Positions 34,446 to 45,069 of a stretch of DNA of 64,000 nucleotides are shown piece by piece. Under the pieces are notes generated by a model. That model was given only the letters and a program-made list of their open reading frames with translations, had not been told where the DNA came from and searched no databases. The position numbers were made by a program, and so were the translations under genes. Source of the DNA: Allium sativum (taxonomy: Eukaryota > Streptophyta > Magnoliopsida > Asparagales > Amaryllidaceae); the NCBI GenBank assembly GCA_030737875.1, contig CM060923.1, positions 491,748,453 through 491,812,452 on the forward strand, read 5' to 3'. Each line of letters begins with the position of its first letter. The stretch's first letter is position 1.

Positions 34446-36064
34446 ATATTTTTATACATGAATACAATAACATGATAAAATAATTTTGAGTGAGAAGGAG
34501 TTCTCACATTGGTTTCCACTCCGTCATTCTTTATTTGGAGATTTTATTTTTAATAGAATTAAACTGGTTGTTTAATTTTATCAAAAACTTCAACTAGTTC
34601 TGTCTCTATTCTGGTCAGTTCCATGTTGTAGCGTTCGTTGTCACGATCGCAACGCAACTGAAATCACCGCGTTTGGACCTCGTATGAAAAAGATACGACA
34701 ATTAATACGTTGGATAATTTAGTTAAATAATTAATTAAAATAATTAAGTTTCAATTAATTAAACTTAACCTTAAATTCATCATCCCTATTCCAGACTAAC
34801 CCTCGACCGGAAAATCCTCATGCCACCACCACATCCGGTGACCGGACGTCCATCAGACCACACCTCGATGACCGCCGTCGAGCCATGACCCGGCGCTGCC
34901 CCCTTCTGGCGAACTCGAGCCCCTCTGGTGGCCGCAAACACTTATCGAACGGCGAAGCTTTATGCAAAAAATCGAGAGAATCGCTCCACCATAAACAATC
35001 ACACCCATCTAGATTTAAAGCTCTCTCCTCCTTCTTCAATTTTCGCTTTGGTTGCATGGTGTAATTCTACTTTGATTAGAAGAAATCATCGATTAAATTA
35101 TGGAGCTTAATGGCCATTGGTTTCACAACTGGCGGCTACTGATTTGGCTAGGATTCGAGGGGCAAAGGGGGTATTTATAACATTTTTAATTATTATTTAA
35201 TTTCCAATTATTTGTTTTTGCGTTAGATCTCCAAATCAATCCCAACGACTGTCTCCCCTAGCCAAATACCCCAATTCCGGACACAAATGGATATGTTTCG
35301 TAAGCCAATTCAACAGTTTTGATCAGTTTTCATTTAAAATAAATTATAAATCAATGTATATTGAATTTAAACGTACATTTTAATTTACCAGGGCCACATA
35401 CTGACTCCAAAAATTCCATAAAAATAAACTTGCTATGTTTTGACGATACGCTCCTAACAAATCTAATTTCGTCGAATTTGGAGACCGTTTGAAAAATGGT
35501 CTTTTTCCAGTCGATTAAATTCAAACTGAATTGACAAAACACGTTTAAATTTACTACGCTCACATATTAATTCCAAAAATTATGAAATTTGAAACCTAAC
35601 AACAATTTGACATTCTAGATCCAACAAAAGTGGTTTCGTCGAAAACAGAGGTCGTTTGGAAAATGGCTATTTTTAAGGAATATATATAATATTAAAATAT
35701 ATATAAATTCCATATCGACAATTTTAAATTTTAAACTAGACATAACTTTCAATTTATGGTATGAAATCTCAATTTCTTACATTTGTTAGAAAGATATAGT
35801 TAAATAGATTCTAACGTTTCTTGTTTTGTCCAATTCTACTTATATTGAATTCTGTATATTCAAGGGAAGTTAAAAATCAAAATTTCAAACTACCATGCCA
35901 TTTCGAGTTCGTTTTATAATTAAAATAAATTTATACGTTCTAACTTCGAAATAAATAAATTTTTAGTTGTTATTATTTCAAATAAACCATTTTAAATATT
36001 CAAAATCCATTAAAATAGCTAAAATAAAAAAAATTAATTGGTTCAGAATTTCCGGGTTGTTACA
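34446..36064 (-). repeat. second A-related LTR fragment, minus strand
   Basis: The right end reads TTTCCGGGTTGTTACA (36064). In reverse order it holds the block with GTGAGAAGGAGTTCTCACAT (34490-34510), a GC-rich cassette (about 34790-34930), the CCAAATACCCCAATTCCGGA box (35265-35285), both U3 blocks and a diverged TATA-like site (35921-35928). It hosts the LTR that ends at 34445; its own left part is outside the window. No purine tract follows, so the right side is outer flank. Confidence 0.7.
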
Positions 36065-37395
36065 CAAAATATAAATTTAACTTGATTTTAACTCGATATT
36101 TTAAATTCTCGTTTTAAACGATATTCAATTTATTAAAAATCCTTATATTCAAGCCTGTATAGGTAGAGTGGACGGAACACTATAATTTCCGTATGTGGTA
36201 GACGGTCCACCTTAAAAACCGAATGTAGCTGACTGCTAACTACAATCACCTGAACAATACTGCATTTTTTATTAATAGTCATAATAAAAGGTATTTGTGG
36301 TCACCTTAAAAACCGGTCGGCTATGCCAAAAAATAATATAATAAATTGTTATGATATACTGTAGCTTTGTGTTGAAACATGATTTCGACAAGCTTCATAC
36401 TCCGGTATGATAGTAAATTGATGGTTAGATCAGTCTAATTCTTAAGCTGAGAATGAACAACCTATGGGTTGAGAATGAACAACTTTTACGGTTGTAATGG
36501 CTTAGGTTGACCGAGATGATCTAGATAGTAGTAGTTCCATGCCTAAAAGGATAGAGTATAGTTGTGTTCCGATCCTAGAATAAAGTCACAGGGCATGATA
36601 CTTGATTCCGGAGTGTAGTGTGGATGTGTATTATGGTGCTATCCAATGCCAAGAATTAACTATGGAGATAGACACTTCCACGATAAATCTTTCGAATCAA
36701 GCACCATCATGATGGAATCTAACTTTCTGTACGATCTTTGCATTTTCAATTGTAAACCTATATGGCAACATAATGGGATGGGGCATTATGCCGTCTAAGA
36801 GTGATACATTTATTTGTGAAAACAATTTTCACACTATGCATTAGTGATAATAAAAGAGAATTTTTCGTATCAAGCATGTTTGGTTATTATATGGTAAAGC
36901 TCTATCCTCCGGTTCGTGTTTCATTATGTGTGGGACTTGAGTCTTATAATAGCTTCAATTTCAAAAAAAAAATTACGAGTTGTTATGAACGGTATTCATG
37001 TGAAGAAAACCCGTTCCGTGTTATATGGCGTGGTCCTGTGATTTACCGAACTTTAAAATAAAGTATAGTAAATGTTTTATTTCACACACCAGTTCCATGA
37101 TAGATTCAGAGTTTATTGTTTTTCACCTAAACTCTGGGTGCCCATATTGGACAGCTAGTTGTTAAGGTTTTGCAGATATTTTGTAGAGAAGAATTCGGGA
37201 TTAAAGCTAGAGACGTGTCTTGAGCATTCGATAGTCTTCCGATGGATGTAATTGTGTTTCCGCTGTGTATAGTAATATATTATTCTCTAATATTTGCATT
37301 GTACTCTGATATATTCTGTACTCTGATGTGATATCGAGATGTTATTAATAAAAGTCTTTTATTTCTGTTTGATGCGTTGTATGCCCAAGTTAATG
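36065..37395 (+). repeat. degraded 3' part of an A-like LTR
   Basis: From about 36720 it aligns with 6590-7250 of A1: a conserved run near ATGGCAACATAATGGGATGG, the CTCCGGTTCGTG block, GTTCCGTGTTATATGGCGTG, CACACACCAGTTCC and TTTCCGCTG. Weaker similarity extends back to about 36300. At 36065-36300 I see nothing recognisable beyond AT-rich DNA. No primer site follows the end, so it is a truncated copy. Confidence 0.6.
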
Positions 37396-37984
37396 TTCCA
37401 AGAGTTTCTGCAGTTTTGGATCAGACTTGTGTGGTTTACAATCGATTCAGATCATGGTATTTATTTTCGGGCCATTACTAGTTTGCTCCAATACGGTTTC
37501 GTATTACAATCGATTCAGATCATGGTATTTATTTTCGGGCCATTACTAGTTTGCTCCAATACAGTTTCGTACCGAATTATTTGGTGTGGGATAATCATGG
37601 ACAAATTATAGCACCTAATCAATAAGAATCAGCGGAGGTCGTTAGTGATGAAGTTAGTATGATGAATGTCATAGAACATATGGTTGATGATGCAACACGA
37701 TCAATGTTCCCTACTATTGAAATTGATAACGACAATGTTAACATCGAAGAGGAGCTAAATGTTGGAACGAAAAAAATGATTTATTGGGTGCTACTAAGAA
37801 ACCCCTTTGGAACGGATGTACAAAGCGATAATCAATTATCGGTAACTACATAGTACATTGCAGTGAAATCAAAACACAACCTACCAAAAGCCGAATTTAC
37901 GGAGGTTGTACATGCTAAACGCCATATGTCATCTGATAATTTAATATGCAGAGATTATTATGAAGTCAAAACACTTTTATCATC
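37396..37984 (+). pseudogene. fragment resembling a CACTA TNP2-type transposase N-terminal region
   Basis: Joining of frames is not attempted here. In one frame the stretch ending at about 37625 shows a segment with YGFVPNYLVWDNHGQ, like the (G)F-x3-Y-x2-W-x2-HGE signature of the domain found at the N-terminus of TNP2-type plant CACTA (En/Spm) transposases. Downstream (37653-37980) come an acidic linker, a MVDDATRSMF stretch, and a part ending in RDYYEVKTLL, which recalls the LPKSYYEAKK region of these proteins. Stops at about 37622 and 37851 and a 68-bp duplication break it. The catalytic TNP2 part and CACTA termini are absent. Assigned from memory of the family pattern; a profile search would settle it. 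Confidence 0.45.
37436..37571. repeat. 68-bp tandem duplication
   Basis: Copies 37436-37503 and 37504-37571 differ by one visible base (GGTTTC versus AGTTTC). Since 68 is not a multiple of three, the duplication shifts the reading frame of the transposase-like fragment. Confidence 0.93.
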
Positions 37985-39677
37985 TGTAACGACCCATATT
38001 TTAGTAAGGAATATTTAATTAATTTAACTATGTAAAACGATTAATTTTAAAAATTAGCTACTTGGAATTTATTTAATTTAAGGTTTGAACGTATACTTTA
38101 TAATATAATTAAAAACGAGCTCGCAGTAGTGCATTAATTCGTAATATTATGTTTTGAACTTTTAAATCAGTGTATAGGATCCAATATACGTCAGAATTCG
38201 TTGAAACAAGGAACGTTCGAATCTATTGAACTATAGTTTTCTAATAAAAGAGAAAATCGAGATTTCATCTTGTAGATTGTGAGTTATGTCTAAATCAAAT
38301 TTTCAGAAAGTCACTATGGAATCGTTTATATACCATAACGATTTATTAAATAAAATAAAGGGATTTTATTATAAAATGAATATTGATTGAGCTTGAAAAT
38401 GGAAGTATCGAGTTATAAACCCAAGTATGTTTATTTTGGAGCTATATGACATTCTATTTGGATATATATGATAATATTAATTTATTATTATTAAATTGAA
38501 TAGTTTTTGAATTTAAATTATATTTTATCGATTTAATTTAATATTGAAAAATAACCATTTTGCAAATGACCTAAGTTTTTGATGAAGCCAATTTTATCCG
38601 ACCATAATAGTAAACTATTGTAGGATTCCAAATTTCGGATCAATCGGAGTTGATATGTGGTTGTGCAAACTATAAACGTTCAATGTAAATACGTATGAAT
38701 ATAAAATCAATAATTTGAACTCAAACTTGGGCTATTTGAGAAAACGGACTCAAATTTCGACGAAACAAGTTTCATTAGGACCGTAATGACAAACTATAGT
38801 TGGATGTCAATTTTCACCGTGAACGGAGCTCGTATGTGATTGTGCAAATTAATAAACTTCAATCGGGGATTGCTTAGGAAAATAGTAATATAATTATAGA
38901 ATTGAATAATAATATAACCAAAATAACTACCCTATAAATAATCCCTAATATTTCCTAAACCTAATTCCCAAATTCATTAGCCTGCATATTTTGCAAATGA
39001 GCCCCTGTTCCATTTTAATTTTTATCTTTCAAACAGTGATGAATTGGAGGGAAGTTACAAACAGGAAGTTGTAGTGTATATCGAATGCTACATATAGAAA
39101 AATTTTGGTGGCGAATGGTTTGGTGGTTTGTCGTGGATTTGGCCTCAAAGTCAGATGTGCTACTTTAGGTTTGTCTTGAACTGCGTGCAATCAGTGGAGA
39201 GTTAGCCGGAGGAGTCAACTAGGAAATTGGAGAGGGCAGGATAGTCTACAAGTTTCACGCTGGATGATTAGTCTGAAAAGGAGTATGGTGGCCATAGGGG
39301 AGAGTTGATCAGAGATGAACAGTTTTGGGTAGCTTGGTTCATATTTTGGCTTGTCGGTAGCGGTGGAGACGCCAATAGGAGAGGTGGTCAACAGTTCGAT
39401 AGAAGACGGGAGCCTGGCGGTCGCGTAGGTGGCGGCAGCGAACTCTCAGGTGGTCCATAGCTCACGATTTTGGGCCCAAAGCATTATGCGATCATGGCGC
39501 AGTTTCAGGCAAATGGTGGCAAATGAGGGAGGCGGCTGCTCCGCCGGTGGTGACATGGCGTGGAGTGGCGAACGAGATGGTGGCAGTGGCTTGGTACCTG
39601 AGGGTCTCTGGTAGCTGCGGCATGCTTGGTTTGGTTGGTGAACGAAAAGGAACGGGGGAGGAAGAAGGATTAAGAAG
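37985..39677 (+). repeat. diverged A-like LTR, 5' part
   Basis: It starts TGTAACGACCC and carries two diverged copies of the A U3 block (about 38555-38680 and 38740-38860) with ATTTTGCAAATGACCT and TTTCGACGAAACAAG. A G-rich stretch (about 39180-39670) sits where A elements have the GC cassette. A 61-codon frame (39429-39614) there is not supported as a gene. The 3' part of the LTR is missing; the sequence is replaced by unrelated DNA at 39678. Confidence 0.55.
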
Positions 39678-40546
39678 TGTAGCGTCCCGCCTTTTTGACC
39701 GCTTCAAATTTGTAATTAAACTAACTTAAAACGTCCAAACTGACGGATTGTTATTTAGCTTACAGATTTTAAAACGAATCACCATACAAAACACAGAATA
39801 AATAAATAACGCAGTATTGAACAGTAAAATAAAACTTTTATTTATTAATCAAAACTTTTATACAAGATTTTCTATAAAGCAAAATTTAAATATCATTTAA
39901 ACACAAGAAAATATTTATTGTTCGAAATCTTTAGAGTTCGCACGCCTTAGGAATCCCCCGCTTTGCAAAATTTAAAATCCGAAGTAGTAATCATTAAATC
40001 TGTAATGCTCGGGTATGACTGAGCGTTCCATGCAAAAACATAAAACACTCGAGTCAGGATTAATCATAGTTTAAGTAAATTAACTTCAATATAAACTGAA
40101 ATATAGTAGTTAATCCTAACATAGAATATATTATATGCAAACTATTCAATATACATAGGTGTAAATGGTTACAGGGCAAATTATCCATGCATATTAGTTT
40201 TTATTTACAGGGCAAATGGTTATGGAAGTCTGCACGCACACATGCGTACATGTACACATATACTGCCTCATCATCTCTTAACAACTAACTGTTTACACAA
40301 AAATGTGCAAACAAATAATGTGTTCATGGAAGCAAAATAACTTAGGCATGGCAGCTCAAAAACATCGGACCGACTTATATACAAAGGGTCAACTAAATAC
40401 ACAGCCTATAAACCAATACAAACTAGCTAACATATAGGACATGTTTAGGTGCCAAATTAGGTAACATGTATAACATATAGGACGACTTATATATGTTCCA
40501 AGTGCCAATTGCGGTGTAGCTAACAAGGTAATATATGTAATACGGA
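39678..40546 (-). repeat. probable LTR 3' end in minus orientation, interrupted by B1
   Basis: The left edge TGTAGCGTCCCGCC reads in reverse as an LTR 3' end (...GGGACGCTACA). About 170 bp inside, the minus strand has TAATAAATAAAAG, like the polyadenylation region of the B LTRs. The sequence continues right of B1 at 51458. No primer site was found on its left, so it may be a solo or truncated LTR. Orientation is an inference. Confidence 0.4.
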
Positions 40547-40847
40547 TGTAACACCCCATAATTTTAACAACATTAAAGAGGATAAATTAAAGAATAATTA
40601 ATTTAATATTTAGAATTAAGGGAAACGAACTACACCATTGCGTCCGTCTCGAAATTCTGGTCAAGATAGTCATTTGGTTTGCGTAAAACGGACATCGTAT
40701 GAAGAAGTTATGAAGGTTTGAAGTATGTATACGTGCAAGAGAATTATATTTATACATATAGGGTCCAGAAATTCAAAATGTGGTTCAAAAAATTCAAAAT
40801 CTTTCAAATCACGAAAATCTGGGTAGCGGAAAAATTCCCGTCCAAGG

Positions 40848-40940
40848 GAGTTGACCCCTTAAGGGGTGTCGACCCCTGGGTCGACCCCTCGAGGAGGGTG
40901 TCGACGTATGGGTCTACCCCATAAGGAGGGGGTCAACCCT
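40848..40940 (+). repeat. GTCGACCCC palindrome cluster in B1 5' LTR
   Basis: GTTGACCCC, GTCGACCCC and GTCTACCCC-like words recur in both orientations over about 90 bp, just upstream of the TATA box. Equivalent clusters: 48857-48980, 53106-53155 and 61358-61422. The inverted copies could pair. Confidence 0.7.
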
Positions 40941-40981
40941 CCTAGGGCAGACGTGGCAGTTAGGCTTTAGGGGCTGGCAGC

Positions 40982-40989
40982 TATAAATA
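40982..40989 (+). promoter_or_regulatory. TATA box in B1 5' LTR
   Basis: TATAAATA followed by GGCTCC and a CT-rich stretch with TCTACACTGAA about 30 bp downstream, a fair plant start-site context. Conserved at 49020-49027 and 53206-53213. Confidence 0.7.
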
Positions 40990-41129
40990 TGGCTCCGTTT
41001 TCTCTTGTTTTCTACACTGAAAAATAATGAAGGTCTAGATGCTATCGATGCCCAGACTGAATCAAACCTTTTCCTTCTTCTGCAATCAAGTTATTTAAGT
41101 GCAGATTTATGATTCAACCGCTGCTATTC

Positions 41130-41192
41130 TTTTTCTATCTTTCTAGATCCTTTTTCTATCTTTCTAGATCATTTTTCTATCTTTCTAGATCC
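41130..41192 (+). repeat. 21-bp tandem triplication
   Basis: The word TTTTTCTATCTTTCTAGATC occurs three times at a 21-bp period. The 3' LTR of B1 has it once (near 49165), so the expansion happened after insertion. Confidence 0.9.
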
Positions 41193-41935
41193 AAATACTG
41201 TGAGTTTAAGTTACTTTTAGATTTAAATTAACAAAAAGTAAAACATGATATGACTGTAATTTGGATCAATGTCTGTAACTGCTTGAATCATATCAGATCT
41301 ACAATAACTTGTGAATCCATGATATTCTAACATAATTATGACTTGGATCTTAACCTTTATCATGTCAGATCTACCTTTGATTTTAGATCAAATTCACTAT
41401 TTAGATCACCTTGTACCTAGCATGTTTGTGGTTAATTTGGATCTGTTACTAGTTGGACATCTAAATTATTATTTAGATCTTATCATGCCTATTATGACTT
41501 CCCTACTATGTTAGAAATAGTTCTATTATCTTATGTTCACTAGATCTGTTCTTATATGCCCACCTTATCAATATGCCACTATATGTTTATGTCAATTTTT
41601 TTAGCATAATCATTTCTGTCATCCTCCCTTCATCTTTCCCTTTTTATTTTGATATAGCCTGGCTACTTTCGAGCCTAGGCTTGCTGCTGAAATATGCGAA
41701 CGTGATAAACGGGGAACAAGGAGAAAACATTAAAATTTGGCATAACTTGTAAATAGGGGATTTAGCATAACTTGAATAATGTTTATGAATATGAATTTAG
41801 GGCATATAATTCATTAAGAACATAATTAGGGGAAAAGGGGCATGAAAACCTATAACGACATAGGTAAAAATTGGCTAATAATGAAATGCCTAGGATTACA
41901 GTAATTAGAAACTGAAACTGTGCCTAAACACGAGG

Positions 41936-42128
41936 TTAGATTACACTTGTGGTGGAAGTCTTCCCCGAACCGCCCGGCATATCCAGCGACCACAAGTGCT
42001 GAATCTAATGTGAGGGGTCTAGGTGCACAAATACGAGACGTTCTAGGACACGAGGTTAAGCCCGACTTGTGAAAGAACTCTACCCGAACCCACCCGACAT
42101 ATCCAATATCCACAAGTGGCTGGCTTAA
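41936..42128 (+). other. tandem hairpin pair in B1 5' LTR
   Basis: Hairpin 1 (41936-42008) pairs TTAGATT with AATCTAA and CACTTGTGG with CCACAAGTG. Hairpin 2 (42056-42128), exactly 120 bp later, pairs TTAAGC with GCTTAA and ACTTGTG with CACAAGT. The two outer stems differ in sequence but both stay paired, which points to structure. The loops share a form of CCGAACCGCCCGGCATATCC. They lie downstream of the TATA box, so they would be in the RNA. Confidence 0.65.
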
Positions 42129-43326
42129 TGTGGGAGGTCTAGCCCATTATAACCATTAATGGACATGGTAATGAATTGGAATACTTAACCTAGTTGAATC
42201 CATAGGGATTGTATGAACATGAACTTGAATAGGGGTTAAGTAAATTTGTTTGAATTGTGAGTGGGTTAAGTAAATCCGACGGGGGTGGGTAATATTTATA
42301 TATAAGCCCGTAAACTTAACTTGAGGGGGTTATGTAATTAAAGACACCAATAGGTATACATAGCCTGTGGAAATCCTAGTGGGGATACAAGACAAGGGGG
42401 AGAGCTTGTATCATCTTGTGTGGGGGACCTGTTTCAATCAGTAACCCATAGAACAATATTAGACGAGTACTCCGACCTAGGTCGGAGTTGGGACACACTT
42501 ACTAGGTTGATTGTAAGAGATCCAAACATGTAGGATGGTGTAGGTGGAGCAAACCGACCGGGACATGTGCGTGCATGTCTGGGAAGAGGGGGATAAGACG
42601 ACCGTGACACCTGTAGATACGGTTATGCACATCAACGAAGGGTTTCCACTTTAGGAAGTGGTACCTCCTACTATGGGACCGACACAGGGTATCTACGGAG
42701 TAGGGAACCGATTAATTAGGGTAGTAGTTAGGGTACGTCTAGACTCTAGTAAAAAGTTGAGATACCTGTTAGGTTGGGCTTCATGTGGATTGTATGGGGT
42801 CAAATTCTCTCACCAGAAGTACACCTAAGTCTACCAACTTATAGTTGTTGGGATCATCTCATTCTGGTTATACTAGTATCAGTGCAGAGAATAAGAGTAA
42901 TCATTAGTGAAGCATATACACTCTATCATGTTTACCTCGTTAAACCTGCCTTTTGTGATATTATCTTTCTTATCCACTTTATATGCCTGTCATGATACTT
43001 TTACTTATTTACTTGCTAAAAATAACTGGACTCGCGAGACTTTATGTCTGACCCTTTTGGTTTCCTCTTCTTTCTTCTGTTCCCCTCCCAAGGTTCTCAG
43101 GGTAGGAAAACTCAAGCTTGATCAGGATTCTGTTATTATTTGCTAGAGCTTCTTAGATGTATTACTCAAGCTCCTATCTTTGCTACTATGGCTATGTTTT
43201 TATTTGGGGATTTTTTCTACTTTTATTTTGTACTCTTATATTTTAAGTACAAGACAGAAATTTTATTATGTAGTGGTTTTATGTAATTCAGACATATGAT
43301 GTTTTGAACCATGATGCTTTGTGATT

Positions 43327-43332
43327 AATAAA
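43327..43332 (+). terminator. polyadenylation signal in B1 5' LTR
   Basis: AATAAA about 130 bp before the LTR end, in the context GATTAATAAAGTTT conserved in all four B LTRs. In the 3' LTR copy the signal would end the element RNA. Confidence 0.6.
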
Positions 43333-43461
43333 GTTTGTTTTATTCCGCTGCTATTTTATATCTGTCTTGTAATGTTTTTGTTTCTGTTTACCTATAACTC
43401 TTCACGAAACTTAATGCATTCTCTTAATGAGTGACATTAACGGATGTGGGGGTATCATACT

Positions 43462-43473
43462 TGGTATTAGAGC
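43462..43473 (+). other. B1 primer-binding site (tRNA-iMet type)
   Basis: TGGTATTAGAGC differs from the standard TGGTATCAGAGC by one C-to-T change and starts two bases after the LTR. Confidence 0.85.
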
Positions 43474-43637
43474 TGAAGGTTACCAGATCAGATAAAAGAT
43501 TTTAAAAATTATTTTCAAAAAGGTTTTGAAAGAAAGCATTTTCAAAAAGAAAAATCTATTTTGAAAAACATATTCCCCAAAGCCATATGTACTATCTTTC
43601 GATCCTTTGTCCGAACCTCTTTCCTTTTCTTTTCAAC

Positions 43638-44618
43638 ATGTCTAGGGAACCTAATATTCTAGAGGGCGTTACAATACCAGGCTGGTTCCATAGGTATCTA
43701 GAGGCCAAGGCACCTGCCGGTGGTCAAGCTGAAGCTCCTCCCCCAGCTGCACCCGTCGTTCCTCCTCCTCCTCCTCCTCCTCCTCCTCCAAGAGCAGATA
43801 ATTTCGCTAAGATCTGTAAAGATTTCTATGCCATGGGAAGGAAGCCATTCCGTGGAACTGAAACATTCATAGAGGCAAGGAATAGGCTCAAGCAGACCAA
43901 GGACTTGTTTGGAATTTTCGAAGTGGAAGATCGAAGAGAGATTCAGTTAGCTGTCAGGCTACCGAAGGATGAAGCTTTATTCTGGTGGGAAGTAACACAA
44001 GCAAGGCCTCCGGTGGAGACATGGGATGATTTTAGATGAAGGTTTGAAATGAAATTTCTTTCTCAAGCCGAGAAAAGCATGCAAATGGAGAGTTCCTTGG
44101 TGCTCAAACAAGGAAACATGACTGTGAAAGAATATGTGAACAAATTCAACCAGCTAGCAAGGTTTGTATTGGAACTAGTAGATACTCCGCATAAGAAAGC
44201 TTTGCGGTTTGATAAAGGACTGAATGAACCCCTTCATGGGTTAGCTATGTCCTATATTCCAATGAGAGCAACTTTTGAAAGGCCTGTTGATATGGCCTTG
44301 ATGCATGAGGAAGACAAAGGAGAAAAGAAGGAAATAAAGGCTGAGGAAACAACTCAAAACAAGAAATTATGGCCCAAGAAAGGACAGCAGCAACAACAAC
44401 AGAAGAAGGGCGGAAAGAATGACAAGTCTTAGGATAAGAGGAAGTGTCACAGTTGTGGACGAGAGGGTCACTTGGTGAAGGACTGCAAAAGAAGAAAGAG
44501 TTCTTGCTTCAATTATGGAGAGGTCGGACACTTTGCTACGGATTGCCCGAAGGATCAGGGACGGGGTCAAAGGGAAAGAGCTTCTGGAGTGCAAGTGCAT
44601 GCTCTCGCGACCAGTGCT
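43638..44618 (+). pseudogene. gag: B1 gag (capsid and nucleocapsid), broken
   Basis: The likely start is the ATG at 43638 (MSREPN...), which B2 shares at 55850; an upstream in-frame ATG at 43587 is less conserved. A run of ten prolines (43761-43790) precedes the capsid-like part with RADNFAKICKDFYAMG and FRGTETFIEARN. TGA at 44037-44039 and TAG at 44430-44432 interrupt one frame that otherwise runs on. The first zinc knuckle CHSCGREGHLVKDC (44445-44486) is intact. The second, CFNYGEVGHFATDC (44505-44546), has tyrosine for the second cysteine. A lysine/glutamine-rich linker precedes the knuckles. Gag would form the particle and bind the element RNA. Confidence 0.88.
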
Positions 44619-45000
44619 CCAGATAGAGATAGGAAAATTTCCATAGAAGGTTTGATTTCTCCTTCCAGTCATCCTATTAGAACTCTTTTTGATTCTGGCA
44701 CTTCACATTCATTTATATCTAGTTATGTGGTTGAATCTCTACACTTAAATACTAGTATGGTAGTGGATCCCGTAGTTATCTCAAACCCCATTGGTGGTTT
44801 GGCTCATTCGTCTATGATTTGTCGGGGTTTGAGAATATCTGTGTTAGGTGCCGAATTTAAGTGCGAAGCATATGTGCTCAGTTTTATGGGCTACGTTTTG
44901 ATTCTAGAGATGGATTGGCTTACCATGTATAGTGCCATTCTAGATTATGAGAAGAGGGTCGTTACACTTTTGATTTTCCATGGGAGGACCCTCGAGATTT
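44619..45000 (+). pseudogene. pol: B1 protease domain
   Basis: In the same frame as gag, RTLFDSGTSHSFIS carries the aspartic protease site D-S-G (44691-44699). The later ILEMDWL corresponds to the ILGMDWL motif near the domain end, with glycine changed to glutamate. No stop lies inside the domain. It would cut the Gag-Pol polyprotein. It continues directly into reverse transcriptase without its own start. Confidence 0.88.
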
Positions 45001-45069
45001 CTTGTGACCCACAAGGGTCTGTTATGCTTAGTTTCCTAGAGTCTCTTGATGCATCTATCGATGATCTGC

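Larger units (their letters stand above)
40547..43459 (+). repeat. B1 5' LTR (2.9 kb)
   Basis: It starts TGTAACACCCC; the end is ...GTATCATA, where the other B LTRs end in GTCACA, so the terminal base pair looks mutated. It contains a GTCGACCCC cluster (40848-40940), a TATA box, a 21-bp triplication, the tandem hairpins (41936-42128), and a polyadenylation signal. Short frames inside are not genes. Confidence 0.92.

Noticed and set aside
34818..35110. Overlapping open frames as a possible host gene
   Set aside because: They fall in the GC-rich cassette of an A-related LTR, and no domain or splice structure is evident.
36801..37061. 86-codon open frame as a host gene
   Set aside because: It lies in the degraded A-like LTR end and matches LTR sequence at 6650-6950.
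41850..42113. 87-codon minus-strand frame found in three B LTRs with an internal repeat
   Set aside because: It is antisense to the tandem hairpins; the 120-bp period is a multiple of three, so an internal amino acid repeat is expected without coding.
43587..43637. Upstream ATG of B1 gag as true start
   Set aside because: The 17 codons before MSREPN are not conserved in B2, whereas the start at 43638/55850 is.
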